Shown here: piece after piece, positions 50,425 through 59,823 of the stretch
Position numbering within the stretch: position 1 is the first letter of the stretch
Layout of the letters: every line of letters starts with the position of its first letter
Origin: Microlunatus soli
GTDB lineage: Bacteria > Actinomycetota > Actinomycetes > Propionibacteriales > Propionibacteriaceae
Assembly: GCF_900105385.1 (NCBI RefSeq)
Contig: NZ_LT629772.1
Span: 1,984,001 to 2,048,000 of the forward strand
Length of the DNA: 64,000 nt
Direction of reading: 5' to 3'
Notes under the pieces: generated by a model
The model's database searches: none
What the model was told of the DNA's origin: nothing
The model's input: only the letters and a program-made list of their open reading frames with translations
Program-made: the position numbers and the translations under genes

Positions 50425-51078
50425 TCAGGCTTCCTTGATCCGGGCGAGCACGGTGAGCAGGTCGTCCGTGATCTGCTGTGGGGTTTGGTCGGGCTCTTCG
50501 GCCCAGAGCTTCATGGCGTAGCGGGCGATGCCCCACCACAGGTTGACGATCAGCCGTGCCTGCCGGTCGTCGTCCCTGCTGGCGGCGTCAGCGTCGGCGT
50601 CGGGCTGATCGCCGGTGACCGCGTCATCACCGGCGGCGCGGCGGGCGCGGAGTCGACGCTTCACGATCTCGGTCAACTCGGTGTCCTTGGCCGCGATCCG
50701 CTCGGCCTGGGAGCGCATCAGGTCCGGGTCCTGGCGGATGATCTCCCGCCGGTCCCGCCAGAGCTGAAGATCGACATCTCCGCGCTCACCGAGGATCCGG
50801 GTCATCATCCGCGCGAGATCGCTGAGCACGTCACCGTCGCGATGATGGACGAACTCGTCGATCAGCGACGGATCCGGTGCCGGCGGCGGCGGGCCGAGGA
50901 TCACTGCTTCCTTGGAGCCGAAGTAGTTGAAGAAGGTCCGCTGCGAGGCCAGGCTCGCTTCGCAGATCATGTCCACGGTCACGTTGTTGTAGCCGTGCTC
51001 GAGGACCAGGTCGACGGCGGATCGTTCGATCGTCGCCTTGAGCAACTCTCGCTTCTTCTCGCGCAGACTCATCGTCAT
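50425..51078 (-). CDS. TetR-family regulator of the MFS exporter
   Basis: A 217-residue regulator. The HTH is Val-Asp-Leu-Val-Leu-Glu-His-Gly-Tyr-Asn-Asn-Val-Thr-Val and Ser-Leu-Ala-Ser-Gln-Arg-Thr-Phe-Phe-Asn-Tyr-Phe-Gly-Ser-Lys. The C-terminal half is Asp/Ala-rich near residue 160. ATG 51078 or 51072 is preferred because a -10 (TAGAAT) at 51207-51202 puts the mRNA start inside a longer frame. It precedes the exporter gene by two bases. The 13-bp palindrome upstream is its likely operator. Confidence 0.88.
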   Translation of the reverse strand: MTMSLREKKRELLKATIERSAVDLVLEHGYNNVTVDMICEASLASQRTFFNYFGSKEAVILGPPPPAPDPSLIDEFVHHRDGDVLSDLARMMTRILGERGDVDLQLWRDRREIIRQDPDLMRSQAERIAAKDTELTEIVKRRLRARRAAGDDAVTGDQPDADADAASRDDDRQARLIVNLWWGIARYAMKLWAEEPDQTPQQITDDLLTVLARIKEA

Positions 51079-51205
51079 CGCGACATCACAGACATCGGTA
51101 GAGAACCCTTTCTCGGCTGAGCTACCCGGGCATTGCGCCGGGGCTGAACGACGTCCAGCGGGCGACTCACCCTTGAGCTCTCGTGCGGCGTCACGATCCA
51201 TTCTA

Positions 51206-51218
51206 TGCAGTCACTGCA
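51206..51218. promoter_or_regulatory. Palindrome TGCAGTCACTGCA overlapping the TetR promoter
   Basis: A perfect 13-bp dyad with a central C overlaps a minus-strand TAGAAT -10 element (51202-51207). A related TGCAGCGACTG follows at 51223. Repressor binding here would block the tetR-MFS transcript. Confidence 0.55.
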
Positions 51219-51366
51219 CGAATGCAGCGACTGAACCGAGGTGAGCTTCACCACATCCCGGCTGCGATCGGAAAATCTGCCCGCCGATGTCGGATCGGGG
51301 CCACTGTGTTCGACGTGCTGTGAAAGGCCGTGTCCACACGGCCCACACCGAGGAGATGATGCGATC

Positions 51367-52200
51367 ATGCGCACACCGACAACGCCGTCCACCGCCCGCC
51401 GGCTGCATCCGCTGATAGCCACGATCCACGAGGTCGCCTATTCCGGCGATGACGCGGACCAGGAACTCAGAGCGCTCGGGATGCGGAACTACTGGGACGG
51501 CTACTTCGCCTCTCGTGCCGCGCCGCTGGGCCGGGCATCGGCCGAGGTGGTCGACGCGGTCTTCTACAACTTTGCTCCCGGCGAGGTGGCCCGACACATA
51601 CCCCGGGTCTGGGACGTCATCACTCCCGAGGCAGCACTGGCTGCCCGCGAGCGGGGCTGCGTGGCGTCGCTGCGCCGGATGCTCGGCACGTCGGCCGGCT
51701 CCCCCGACATCGCCCGCGCGGCGGAGTTGGCCACCCGGGCCGCGGTCAGCGCCTCATGCGAAGGTCGGCCGTTGTACGCCGGACTGCGCGCACTCCCATT
51801 CCCCGAGGAGCCGCTCGCACGACTCTGGCACGCAGCAACCCTGCTCCGTGAGCACCGCGGCGACGGCCACAACGCCGCCCTGGTCTGCGCCGGGATCGGC
51901 CGCACCGAATGCCACGTGCTGCACGCCCTGTCCTCCGACATGGCACCCGAGGAGTTCGGCCGGATAGGTCACCTTCCCGGTCCGCAGTTGGCGGCAGTGG
52001 TGGACGGACTCCGCGACCGCGGCCTGGTCGACGCCGCCGGCAAGCTGACCGACACCGGCCGCCAGGTCAAGAACCGAATCGAGACCTGCACCGACGAGCG
52101 CGCCGCGCCGGCTTACGACGTACTGGAGCCAGCCGAGGTGGAGCAGTTGATCACCGACCTGGAGCCGATCGCCGCAAGGATCTCCCCGGGAGCCCCGTGA
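51367..52200 (+). CDS. SCO6745-family helix-turn-helix-like protein
   Basis: A 277-residue protein. The opening His-Pro-Leu-Ile-Ala-Thr-Ile-His-Glu-Val-Ala-Tyr and Leu-Gly-Met-Arg-Asn-Tyr-Trp-Asp-Gly-Tyr-Phe-Ala-Ser-Arg-Ala-Ala-Pro-Leu-Gly match the SCO6745 family, found across Actinobacteria. Residues 200-250 look like a winged helix (Gln-Leu-Ala-Ala-Val-Val-Asp-Gly-Leu-Arg-Asp-Arg-Gly-Leu-Val). Function unknown; DNA binding is plausible. ATG 51367 gives the family start. Confidence 0.82.
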   Translation: MRTPTTPSTARRLHPLIATIHEVAYSGDDADQELRALGMRNYWDGYFASRAAPLGRASAEVVDAVFYNFAPGEVARHIPRVWDVITPEAALAARERGCVASLRRMLGTSAGSPDIARAAELATRAAVSASCEGRPLYAGLRALPFPEEPLARLWHAATLLREHRGDGHNAALVCAGIGRTECHVLHALSSDMAPEEFGRIGHLPGPQLAAVVDGLRDRGLVDAAGKLTDTGRQVKNRIETCTDERAAPAYDVLEPAEVEQLITDLEPIAARISPGAP

Positions 52201-52877
52201 TCGCCGACCAACGGGCGTGACATCGACTCGGATCTGGACCAGAAGCCTGTCCGACGTCGAAGCGGCCCGCGCGCTTGCTCGGGTCGCTACGGACATCCGC
52301 CGATCAGCACCTAAACCAGCAGTCGCGCACAGCAGCGGCCATGCCGTCGGCACTGTCACCAGGGATCCCTGACCGGGCAGCCTGGGTTGGCAGCAACACG
52401 ATTCCCCGGGACGCCCCCGCCGAACGCCTGTGATCACCCACTCAAGCCGGGACCGACAAGCTGCTCGAGCTTGGAGTCATCGATCCACGGACCAGAGAAC
52501 CCCATCCTCGAGTACCTCGGCATCTGCGCGAACATGTCGGCAGTGACTCGAGAGATGAACGCACCCCGTGACCCCCAGCAATCCGAGAAGGGTGCAGGGC
52601 TCGGCCCCGTGCTCGGCAGCACCTTCCTCGGTCAGGTTCGTCGAGGACGCGAGCAGCGCAGAGCTGGGTCCGGTATCGATCGCCCCCTTCAGGCAGGGGC
52701 GCTCCAGCGGGGATGTTCCCCGGTGCACAACACGATCGGCGCACCTGACGGTCGGCGTCTCCCGTCGAGTGCGCCGGAGCCGATGCCAGTCGGGGCATGC
52801 TCAGCCCACACGACGACTTCCACGCGCGGCCCGCTCCACCGGGAGGAAATCGATGCCTCGAGCCGACCCCGGGAGGC
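52201..52877. other. 677-base gap without a recognisable gene
   Basis: Only short frames occur on either strand. One minus-strand frame near 52434-52536 ends with Gly-Pro-Trp-Ile-Asp-Asp-Ser-Lys-Leu-Glu, which reads like a protein tail, but no start or family is visible. I see no repeats of the window's families. The gap may hold decayed genes. Confidence 0.5.
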
Positions 52878-53480
52878 TCAAGCCGGCGACCGAGTGCTGG
52901 AGCGCGCCGACTCGGCGACCGCCCAGGCCGCTTCGATCATCGGGAAGATCTCGTCCACCGCAGCCTCGGGCTCAGCAGCTTCGCGAGCCAGTGAAAAGGC
53001 GTCGACAGTGAATTTCGCGATGGTCCGGCAGGTCGTCGTGATCGCCGGCAGACCGAGGTCGGCGACGATCGCGGCAGCCAGCGCGTCCGCGTGCCGCAGC
53101 CGCATCGACTCCTCGTACTTCCGCAAGTCGGGCGAGGAGTCGATCATCGCCCAGAGTGGCACGGCACCGGCGGCGGTGCAGTGTCGCACCATGGCCAGGA
53201 TCTCGCGGCGCAGCACCGGTATGAGTGGTTCATCCGGCCGCCGATCAGCGACAGCTTGGGTCAGCCGCTGCTCGAAGTCCTCATCCTGCTCGAACACCAG
53301 CGCCTCCTTGGAGGCGAAGTGGGAGAACAGGGTGGTGACCGCAACGTCGGCCTCGGCTGCCACCTCGCGGATGCCGACCGCGTCGTAGCCCCGCTCCAGG
53401 AAGAGTCGCAGCGCGGCGTCGGCGATCGTCCGACGGGTCACAGCCTTTTTCCGTGCGCGGCGTCCGATCGACTCGATCAT
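52878..53480 (-). CDS. TetR-family regulator
   Basis: A 200-residue regulator. The HTH is Ala-Ala-Leu-Arg-Leu-Phe-Leu-Glu-Arg-Gly-Tyr-Asp-Ala-Val-Gly and Val-Ala-Val-Thr-Thr-Leu-Phe-Ser-His-Phe-Ala-Ser-Lys-Glu. It diverges from a quinone oxidoreductase-like gene across 69 bases with a perfect 19-bp palindrome, the likely shared operator. Confidence 0.92.
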   Translation of the reverse strand: MIESIGRRARKKAVTRRTIADAALRLFLERGYDAVGIREVAAEADVAVTTLFSHFASKEALVFEQDEDFEQRLTQAVADRRPDEPLIPVLRREILAMVRHCTAAGAVPLWAMIDSSPDLRKYEESMRLRHADALAAAIVADLGLPAITTTCRTIAKFTVDAFSLAREAAEPEAAVDEIFPMIEAAWAVAESARSSTRSPA

Positions 53481-53519
53481 CCCTCAAAGCTACCAGATAC
53501 AAATCTGTAGTTGTTGTTA

Positions 53520-53538
53520 AACACTAACCGTTAGTGTT
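53520..53538. promoter_or_regulatory. Perfect 19-bp palindrome, probable TetR operator
   Basis: AACACTAACCGTTAGTGTT has nine-base arms around a central C. It ends 11 bases before the start of the oxidoreductase gene and lies 40 bases from the tetR start. An AT-rich dyad (CAGAT-4-ATCTG, 53494-53507) lies next to it. The size and position are classic for TetR repressors that respond to quinones or drugs. Confidence 0.8.
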
Positions 53539-53549
53539 ACGGTGACGAC

Positions 53550-54443
53550 ATGAAAAAAGTGATGTTCGCCGAGTTCGGCGGTCCCGAGGTCCTCCAACTC
53601 CTGGACGCCGATGAGCCGCATGCCGGCCCGGGACAGGTCCGCATCCGGGTGCACGCGGCCGGCGTCAATCCGCGCGACTGGCGGGTCCGCGAGGGCCAGT
53701 TCCAGCAGACCCAGCCGATCGAACTACCCGCCGGCATCGGACTGGACGCCGCCGGGATTGTCGACGAGATCGGCGACGGGGTCAGCGGCGTACAGATCGG
53801 GGATCACGTGTTCGGCGAGGGTTCCGACACCTATGCCGAGCTGGCCGTCCTGGGTGCCTGGGCGGCCTTGCCCGACGGCATCACCTTCGACGAGGCGGCC
53901 GGCTATCCGTCCGTGGTGGAAACGGCGCTGCGGATCATCGACCAGGTCGGCGTTCGACCCGGGCAGACGCTGCTGGTCAGCGGTGCGGCCGGCGGGGTCG
54001 GTTCGGCGGTGCTGCAGATCGCCCGCGATCGCGGCATCGCGGTGATCGGCATCGCCGGTGCAGCAAACCAGGACTACCTGCGCAGCCTGGGCGCGATCGC
54101 CACCACGTACGGCGACGGGTGGGTCGAGCGGGTGCGACGGCTCGGCAACGTCGACGCCGCGCTCGACCTGACCGGCTCCGGCGTGATCGGTGAGCTGATC
54201 GAGTTGACCAGCGATCCGCAGCGAGTGATCTCGATCGCCGATCTCGACGCACCACGGCTCGGCGTCCGGTTCTCCGGGGTTGCCTCCAGCATGAAGGACG
54301 CACTGACTCAGGCAGTCGACCTGATCTCACGCGGACGGCTCCGGATCCCGGTGTCGCGGTCATACCCGCTCGCCGACGCGGCTGCCGCGCACGTCGACAG
54401 CCGCGCCGGTCATACCCGTGGGAGGCGGGTCCTCGTGGTCTGA
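53550..54443 (+). CDS. Quinone oxidoreductase-like MDR-family protein
   Basis: A 297-residue zinc-free medium-chain reductase. The N-terminal domain has Ala-Ala-Gly-Val-Asn-Pro-Arg-Asp-Trp-Arg and Gly-Leu-Asp-Ala-Ala-Gly-Ile-Val, and the Rossmann domain has Val-Ser-Gly-Ala-Ala-Gly-Gly-Val-Gly. It probably reduces quinones or enones with NADPH. The TetR regulator diverges from it, and a strong palindrome sits at its promoter, so it is probably induced by its substrate. Confidence 0.9.
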   Translation: MKKVMFAEFGGPEVLQLLDADEPHAGPGQVRIRVHAAGVNPRDWRVREGQFQQTQPIELPAGIGLDAAGIVDEIGDGVSGVQIGDHVFGEGSDTYAELAVLGAWAALPDGITFDEAAGYPSVVETALRIIDQVGVRPGQTLLVSGAAGGVGSAVLQIARDRGIAVIGIAGAANQDYLRSLGAIATTYGDGWVERVRRLGNVDAALDLTGSGVIGELIELTSDPQRVISIADLDAPRLGVRFSGVASSMKDALTQAVDLISRGRLRIPVSRSYPLADAAAAHVDSRAGHTRGRRVLVV

Positions 54444-54456
54444 CCTGACCGGTTCG

Positions 54457-55113
54457 TCAACGCAGCGACTGCACCTTGTCGTTCAGCCTGCGCAGATAGA
54501 ACGGGATGGTCGCCGGCGGGCCGGAGCGGCGCAGCGGCTGACTGCCGGCCAGGATCTGGGCGAAGATCGCCAGGATGAACGTGATGCCGAGGCCGAACGC
54601 GGCCGGGGAGTCCCAGTACGCCATCGCGCTCCCGGCCAGTGCCCCGTACATCGTGACCAGGACGGCGGGGAAGGTCGCCAGATGGGCCACCAGGCTGACC
54701 CGGCCCAGCAGGTGGCCGACGTCAGAAGTCTCCGGCGCCGTTCGCCAGCGTCGTAGCTGGATCAGCCAGCATCCGAGGATCAGCAGGCAGGCCAGCGCGA
54801 GCACCGCGGCGGCCACCACGGCGGTGATCGCATACGGACGGGCATCCGCGGCGGACAGCGGCAGCCGGGACAGTCCGCCGATCGCGACCAGCAGTCCGAC
54901 CACGCCGAGTACGGCGCCTGCCGCGGTGAGCAGCAACTGCCGCCGTGCCCATCGCAGATCCACCGACCCCGAGGCGCCGCTCTCTGCCAGCCCGCTCTCC
55001 GACCGCCCGTTCCGCTGCGATCCCCGGGGCGATCCGTTCCCGGGCGCGACCGGATCAGGTTGCGGATCGGACCGCTGCTCGCCTGCCCCTGTCGGGTCCG
55101 TACTGTCAGCCAT
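54457..55113 (-). CDS. Hypothetical four-helix membrane protein
   Basis: A 218-residue protein. The first 50 residues are disordered and rich in Ser/Gly/Pro/Glu. Four hydrophobic segments follow (near residues 60-80, 95-120, 140-165 and 170-190), and the C-terminus is basic (Tyr-Leu-Arg-Arg-Leu, Ser-Leu-Arg). I do not recognise a family. ATG 55113 is chosen because longer frames enter the mshD gene. Confidence 0.75.
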   Translation of the reverse strand: MADSTDPTGAGEQRSDPQPDPVAPGNGSPRGSQRNGRSESGLAESGASGSVDLRWARRQLLLTAAGAVLGVVGLLVAIGGLSRLPLSAADARPYAITAVVAAAVLALACLLILGCWLIQLRRWRTAPETSDVGHLLGRVSLVAHLATFPAVLVTMYGALAGSAMAYWDSPAAFGLGITFILAIFAQILAGSQPLRRSGPPATIPFYLRRLNDKVQSLR

Positions 55114-55189
55114 AACCGATCCAGCGTAAGCCTGAGTCCATCGGTGGATGCCGGCCGGGCTCGGTGCCGGCTGTCGGTAACGTAGGGCT

Positions 55190-56164
55190 GTGGATTCCGA
55201 CACTGCCCCCGGTGGCCATCACCGCTACACCGTGACCGCGTCCGATGCCGTTCCGTCGGCCGATCGCGAGACGGTGTTGGAGATGGCCCGCGAGACCGAG
55301 GCCGCCGACGGCAAACCACCGCTGAACGACGAAGCGCTGCAGGCGATCCAGCATCCGGAGGCGTTGGCGCCGTCGCAGACCCCGTTGCATGTGACGGTGC
55401 ACCGGACGTCGACCGACGAGGACGGTCGGCAGCAACTGGAGTGGATCGGTTACGCCTTCCTCCGTGACGCGCTGTCCGATCCGACCGGCTCGCTGTTCGT
55501 CGTACCGCAGGCCCGTCGCGCCGGGGCGGGTCGTCGGCTGCTGGCCGCCACCATCGAGGCAGCCGAGTCGTCGGTCAAGATCTGGGCGCCGGGCAATTCG
55601 GTGGCCGCCCAGACGTTGGCGGCCAGCGCTCATTTCTCGCCGGTCCGAACGTTGTTGATCATGTCCCGGCCGTTGGACACCCCGATCCTGGATCCGGAGC
55701 CGCCGGCCGGTGTGTCGATCCGGGCGTTCGACCCGGCCCGGGACATCGATCCGTGGCTGGCGGTCAATTCGAGGGCCTTCGCCCACCATCCCGAACAGGG
55801 TGGCGTCACCGCCGACGGCCTGCGGGCCACGATGGCCGAATCGTGGTTCGAGACCGGCGATTTCCTGATCGCCGAGGACAGCGACGGGACCATGCTGGGC
55901 TTCCACTGGCTGAAGCAGCACTCCGACACCCGCGGCGAGGTGTACGTCCTCGGCGTCGATCCGGCGGCCGGCGGCCGTGGGCTGGGCAAGGCGTTGCTCC
56001 GCGCGGGTCTGCAGCATCTCCGTGACGATCTCGGACTGACCGAGGTGATCCTCTACGTCGAGGGAGACAATGAGCCTGCGGTCGGGCTGTATCTGCTGAA
56101 CGGGTTCGACACGATCAACACCGACGTGCTGTACGCCCAGCAGCACGACCAGGTGGGCAATTGA
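55190..56164 (+). CDS. mshD: Mycothiol synthase (acetyl-CoA:Cys-GlcN-Ins acetyltransferase)
   Basis: A 324-residue double-GNAT enzyme that does the last step of mycothiol synthesis. The first acetyl-CoA loop is degenerate-looking (Arg-Arg-Ala-Gly-Ala-Gly-Arg), the second is clear: Gly-Glu-Val-Tyr-Val-Leu-Gly-Val-Asp-Pro then Gly-Gly-Arg-Gly-Leu-Gly-Lys, and the end has Leu-Tyr-Val-Glu-Gly-Asp-Asn. GTG start preceded by TAACGT at six bases, so a leaderless mRNA is likely. Mycothiol is an actinobacterial thiol, which supports the phylum. ppk1 follows by 100 bases. Confidence 0.93.
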   Translation: MDSDTAPGGHHRYTVTASDAVPSADRETVLEMARETEAADGKPPLNDEALQAIQHPEALAPSQTPLHVTVHRTSTDEDGRQQLEWIGYAFLRDALSDPTGSLFVVPQARRAGAGRRLLAATIEAAESSVKIWAPGNSVAAQTLAASAHFSPVRTLLIMSRPLDTPILDPEPPAGVSIRAFDPARDIDPWLAVNSRAFAHHPEQGGVTADGLRATMAESWFETGDFLIAEDSDGTMLGFHWLKQHSDTRGEVYVLGVDPAAGGRGLGKALLRAGLQHLRDDLGLTEVILYVEGDNEPAVGLYLLNGFDTINTDVLYAQQHDQVGN

Positions 56165-56263
56165 CGGCGGCGGCGGAATTCACCGCGTCGTAGGGTGCGG
56201 GTCAGACGGGCGATGATCTTCGAGCGATGATCGTCGCGTTGCGGATGTGAGGAGCGAGCGCGG

Positions 56264-58603
56264 ATGGACACGACCGACAGCCAGCTGGTGAACGGCGAGG
56301 CGGCCGGCACCGACCGCCGAGCGGCGGCGACCGCCGAGGAGGCTCCGCAGCCGGTCAAGGCGGCCTCGATCACCACCAGGAACGCGATCGCCGGCGCACC
56401 GGCCGGTATCGACCCCGACGCCGACTCGGACCTGCTGGCCGGGAGCCAGACCCGGTTGTTGGACACCCACTCCACCGGTGGCCGGAGCAGCCAGGTCAGC
56501 AGGACACTGGCCGACGACGAGGAGATCGTCGACGCCGACCTGCCGGCCAATCGCTATCTGGATCGCGAGCTGAGCTGGCTGGCCTTCAACAACCGGGTGC
56601 TCGCCCTGGCCAAGGACAAGATCCGGATCCCGCTGTTGGAGCGGGTCAGGTTCCTGTCGATCTTCTCCACCAACCTGGACGAGCACTACATGGTCCGGGT
56701 TGCCGGCCTGAAGCGGCGGATCGCTGCCGGCGTCGCGGTGCCCAGCGTCAGTGGTCTGATGCCTCGCGACATCCACGAGGCGACCCTGCACCGGACCCGG
56801 GAGCTGGTCACCGAACAGGCCAGGATCTTCGCCGACGAGGTGCGTCCCGAGCTTGCCGAGCAGGGCATCGAGATCCTGCGTTGGGACCAACTGACCGCCG
56901 AAGAGAAGGACCGGATGCGGCAGCTCTTCGCCGAGCGGATCTTCCCGGTGCTGACACCGCTGGCGGTCGACCCGTCCCATCCGTTCCCCTACATCTCCGG
57001 GTTGTCGCTGAACCTGGCCGTGATGGTCAAGAACCCCGACACCGGCTCCCGGCAGTTCGCCCGGGTGAAGGTGCCGGATGTGCTGTCCCGCTTCATCTCG
57101 CTGTCCGAGGGTCGCTTCGTCGCCCTCGAGGACATCATCGCCCGACACCTTGATCAACTCTTCGGCGGGATGCAGGTTGTCGATCATCACGTCTTCCGGG
57201 TCACCCGCAACGAGGACGTCGAGGTCGAGGAGGATGACGCCGAAAATCTCCTGGTGGCGTTGGAGAAGGAGCTGTTGCGGCGCAAGGTCGGCCGCCCTCC
57301 GGTCCGGCTCGAGGTCACCGACACGATGGACCCGAAGATGCTCGAGCTGTTGATGAGCGAGCTCGACATCAGCGAGCACGAGGTCTTCCGGCTCCCGACG
57401 CCGCTCGATCTGGGCGGGCTGGGTGCGATCGCCGATCTTGACCGGGCCGAGCTGAAGTATCCGGCGTTCCTGCCCAAGACCCACCCGCACCTGGCCGAGG
57501 TGGAGACCGCCAAACCGGCGGACATGTTCGCCGCCCTCAAGCAGCGTGACGTGTTGCTGCATCATCCGTACGATTCCTTCGCCACCAGCGTGCAGCGCTT
57601 CATCGAACAGGCCGCCGACGATCCGCAGGTGCTGGCGATCAAGCAGACCCTGTATCGCACCTCCGGCGACTCCCCGATCGTCGACGCGCTGATCGAGGCA
57701 TCCGAGGCCGGCAAGCAGGTGCTCGCGGTGGTCGAGATCAAGGCCCGCTTCGACGAGCAGGCCAACATCGCCTGGGCCAGGCGACTGGAGGAACACGGCT
57801 GCCACGTCGTCTACGGACTGATGGGTCTGAAGACGCACTGCAAGCTGGCGATGGTGGTCCGCGACGAGCCCGACGGGCTTCGCCGCTATGCCCACATCGG
57901 CACCGGCAACTACAACCCGAAGACGGCCCGGCAGTACGAGGACATGGGGCTGCTGACGGCGAATCCCATCGTCACCGAGGACATCGGCCGACTCTTCAAC
58001 CACCTGTCCGGGATGAGCCAGGAACGGGAGTACCGCCGGCTGCTGGTCGCACCGCACGGCATCCGCAGCGGCCTGATCGAGCGGATCGAGACCGAGGTCG
58101 AACATCACCGTGCCGGCCGGCCGTCGGGGATCAAGATCAAGGTCAACTCGCTGGTCGACGAAGCGATCTCCGACGCTCTCTACCGGGCGTCGATGGCCGG
58201 AGTCAGTGTTGACCTCTGGGTGCGCGGGATCTGCACGTTGAGACCGCAGATCCCCGGGCTCAGCGAGAACATCCGGGTCCGCAGCATCGTCGGCCGCTTC
58301 CTCGAGCACAGCCGGCTGTTCTGGTTCGCCAACGGCGGCCGCCCGTCGGTCGGAATGGGCTCGGCCGACCTGATGCACCGCAACCTCGATCGCCGGATCG
58401 AGGTGCTGGTCCAGATCACCAACGCCGCACATATCAAGGAGATCGAGGATCTCTTCGAGGTCGCCTTCAACGACCGCACCGGAGCCTGGTGGCTGAGCGG
58501 TGACGGCTCCTGGCACGAGCGGGTGCTGGACGACAACGGCGTCCCACTGCGCGACATCCAGGAGATGTTGATCAACCGCTCCACCCGGCGCCGCGGCAAG
58601 TGA
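56264..58603 (+). CDS. ppk1: Polyphosphate kinase 1
   Basis: A 779-residue enzyme that makes long-chain polyphosphate from ATP, reversibly. The N-terminal Leu-Ser-Trp-Leu-Ala-Phe-Asn motif, the autophosphorylated His544 in [10 protein letters not shown], and the second His682 in Glu-His-Ser-Arg are intact. Residues 1-75 are a disordered Ala/Ser/Asp-rich extension. The gene lies four bases overlapping the Nudix-phosphatase gene and close to the Pst system, so phosphate uptake, storage and nucleotide clean-up are clustered. Confidence 0.97.
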   Translation: MDTTDSQLVNGEAAGTDRRAAATAEEAPQPVKAASITTRNAIAGAPAGIDPDADSDLLAGSQTRLLDTHSTGGRSSQVSRTLADDEEIVDADLPANRYLDRELSWLAFNNRVLALAKDKIRIPLLERVRFLSIFSTNLDEHYMVRVAGLKRRIAAGVAVPSVSGLMPRDIHEATLHRTRELVTEQARIFADEVRPELAEQGIEILRWDQLTAEEKDRMRQLFAERIFPVLTPLAVDPSHPFPYISGLSLNLAVMVKNPDTGSRQFARVKVPDVLSRFISLSEGRFVALEDIIARHLDQLFGGMQVVDHHVFRVTRNEDVEVEEDDAENLLVALEKELLRRKVGRPPVRLEVTDTMDPKMLELLMSELDISEHEVFRLPTPLDLGGLGAIADLDRAELKYPAFLPKTHPHLAEVETAKPADMFAALKQRDVLLHHPYDSFATSVQRFIEQAADDPQVLAIKQTLYRTSGDSPIVDALIEASEAGKQVLAVVEIKARFDEQANIAWARRLEEHGCHVVYGLMGLKTHCKLAMVVRDEPDGLRRYAHIGTGNYNPKTARQYEDMGLLTANPIVTEDIGRLFNHLSGMSQEREYRRLLVAPHGIRSGLIERIETEVEHHRAGRPSGIKIKVNSLVDEAISDALYRASMAGVSVDLWVRGICTLRPQIPGLSENIRVRSIVGRFLEHSRLFWFANGGRPSVGMGSADLMHRNLDRRIEVLVQITNAAHIKEIEDLFEVAFNDRTGAWWLSGDGSWHERVLDDNGVPLRDIQEMLINRSTRRRGK

Positions 58604-59559
58604 AGATCGTCGAAGCGGCCGGCGCCGTCGTCCTGCGCCGCGCCGCCCGGACCCCGTCCGGCCCGGTCGATGGGCAGCCCGAGCCCACGCATCAGGCCCG
58701 TGAGCCTGTCGAGGGCTTCGAGGTACTGCTGGTGCACCGCCCGAGCTATGACGATTGGTCGCTGCCCAAGGGAAAACTCGAACCGGGCGAGATCCATCCG
58801 ACGGCCGCGGTCCGCGAGGTCGGCGAGGAAGCACTGACCACGATCACGGTGGGCAGCCCGCTGGACCGCACCTCGTACAAGATCGGCAAGTCCACCCAGA
58901 AGCAGGTTTCGTGGTGGCGTGGTACCGCGGTCGGCGAGCTCGCCGCGGCGACCCTCGATCATGATCATGACGGCACCCCGGAGGTCGACGAGATCGCCTG
59001 GCTTCCGATCGACCAGGCGCGTGATCGGCTCAGCTATCAACAGGACCGGGAGCTGTTGGAGCAGGGCCTCGCGCAACCGGTGACGACGCCGTTGATCATC
59101 GTCCGGCACGCCAAGGCGATCAATCGCAAGGACTGGGACGGCACCGATGCCGCACGGCCGCTCCGTCCCCGCGGCCGGGTGCAGTCCCGGCGGCTGGTGC
59201 CGTTGCTGACCGCGTACGGGATCAGCCGGCTCTTCACCTCGCCGTGGCAACGCTGCATCGGCACCCTGCAGCCGTACGCGTTGCACACCAGGACTGCCTC
59301 GACCCAGCTGCCGATCCTCAACGAGGACGAGGGGTCGGACGATCCCGACGGCGTCGCCGCGGCGATGGATGCGATCCGCGAACAGACCGTGGTCGGGCAC
59401 ACCCCGACCGTCGTCTGCGGACATCGTCCGGTGCTGCCACACATGCTGGCCGCGCTCGATCTGCCCGAACACCCGTTGGCCACCGCCGAATGCGTCGTCG
59501 TGCACCTGACCGACACTGCCGAGGTGCACGCGGTCGAATACCACCGACCACGGGCCTGA
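58600..59559 (+). CDS. Nudix hydrolase fused to histidine phosphatase (MutT1-like)
   Basis: A 319-residue two-domain enzyme. The Nudix box is Gly-Lys-Leu-Glu-Pro-Gly-Glu, then Ala-Val-Arg-Glu-Val-Gly-Glu-Glu near residues 60-80. A histidine phosphatase domain begins at Ile-Val-Arg-His-Ala-Lys near residue 168. This matches mycobacterial MutT1, which hydrolyses diadenosine polyphosphates and oxidised nucleotides. GTG start overlaps the ppk1 stop (GTGA). An extra segment near residues 20-45, before the Nudix strand, contains a half-copy of the window's CCTGAGC-type repeat translated in frame. Confidence 0.9.
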   Translation: MKIVEAAGAVVLRRAARTPSGPVDGQPEPTHQAREPVEGFEVLLVHRPSYDDWSLPKGKLEPGEIHPTAAVREVGEEALTTITVGSPLDRTSYKIGKSTQKQVSWWRGTAVGELAAATLDHDHDGTPEVDEIAWLPIDQARDRLSYQQDRELLEQGLAQPVTTPLIIVRHAKAINRKDWDGTDAARPLRPRGRVQSRRLVPLLTAYGISRLFTSPWQRCIGTLQPYALHTRTASTQLPILNEDEGSDDPDGVAAAMDAIREQTVVGHTPTVVCGHRPVLPHMLAALDLPEHPLATAECVVVHLTDTAEVHAVEYHRPRA

Positions 59560-59695
59560 CTCCGGGATTGGCGGGGCGACGCCGACCAGCGCCGATCAGG
59601 TCGGCAGACCGAGGTAACAAGCGCAGTGGCAGCCGGACGTCCGATCCGCTGCAACATCGTTAACAAATCCAGTCGGTCAAGACTTTCGCCGGTTT

Positions 59696-59717
59696 GTTCA
59701 TCTTGCGTTCACCTTCA
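59696..59717 (+). promoter_or_regulatory. PHO box upstream of pstS
   Basis: Two 11-base direct repeats, GTTCATCTTGC and GTTCACCTTCA, lie side by side 107 bases before pstS. This fits the actinobacterial PhoP box made of GTTCAcc-type repeats. A TAACTT -10 candidate lies 28 bases downstream (59745-59750), so the box overlaps the -35 region, as expected for activation under phosphate starvation. Confidence 0.75.
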
Positions 59718-59823
59718 CTGCCGAAACCGGTCACGTCGGCTGCCTAACTTCGCAGTCAACGGGGCCAGACGTGCGTCCCGGACCCATGTCTGAAGGGGTT
59801 AACCCAAGAATGAAGGGCTCAAC

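Noticed and set aside
56180-58834. A 2.6-kb open frame on the minus strand, opposite ppk1
   Set aside because: Shadow of the ppk1 codon pattern; low-complexity product with no recognisable motif.
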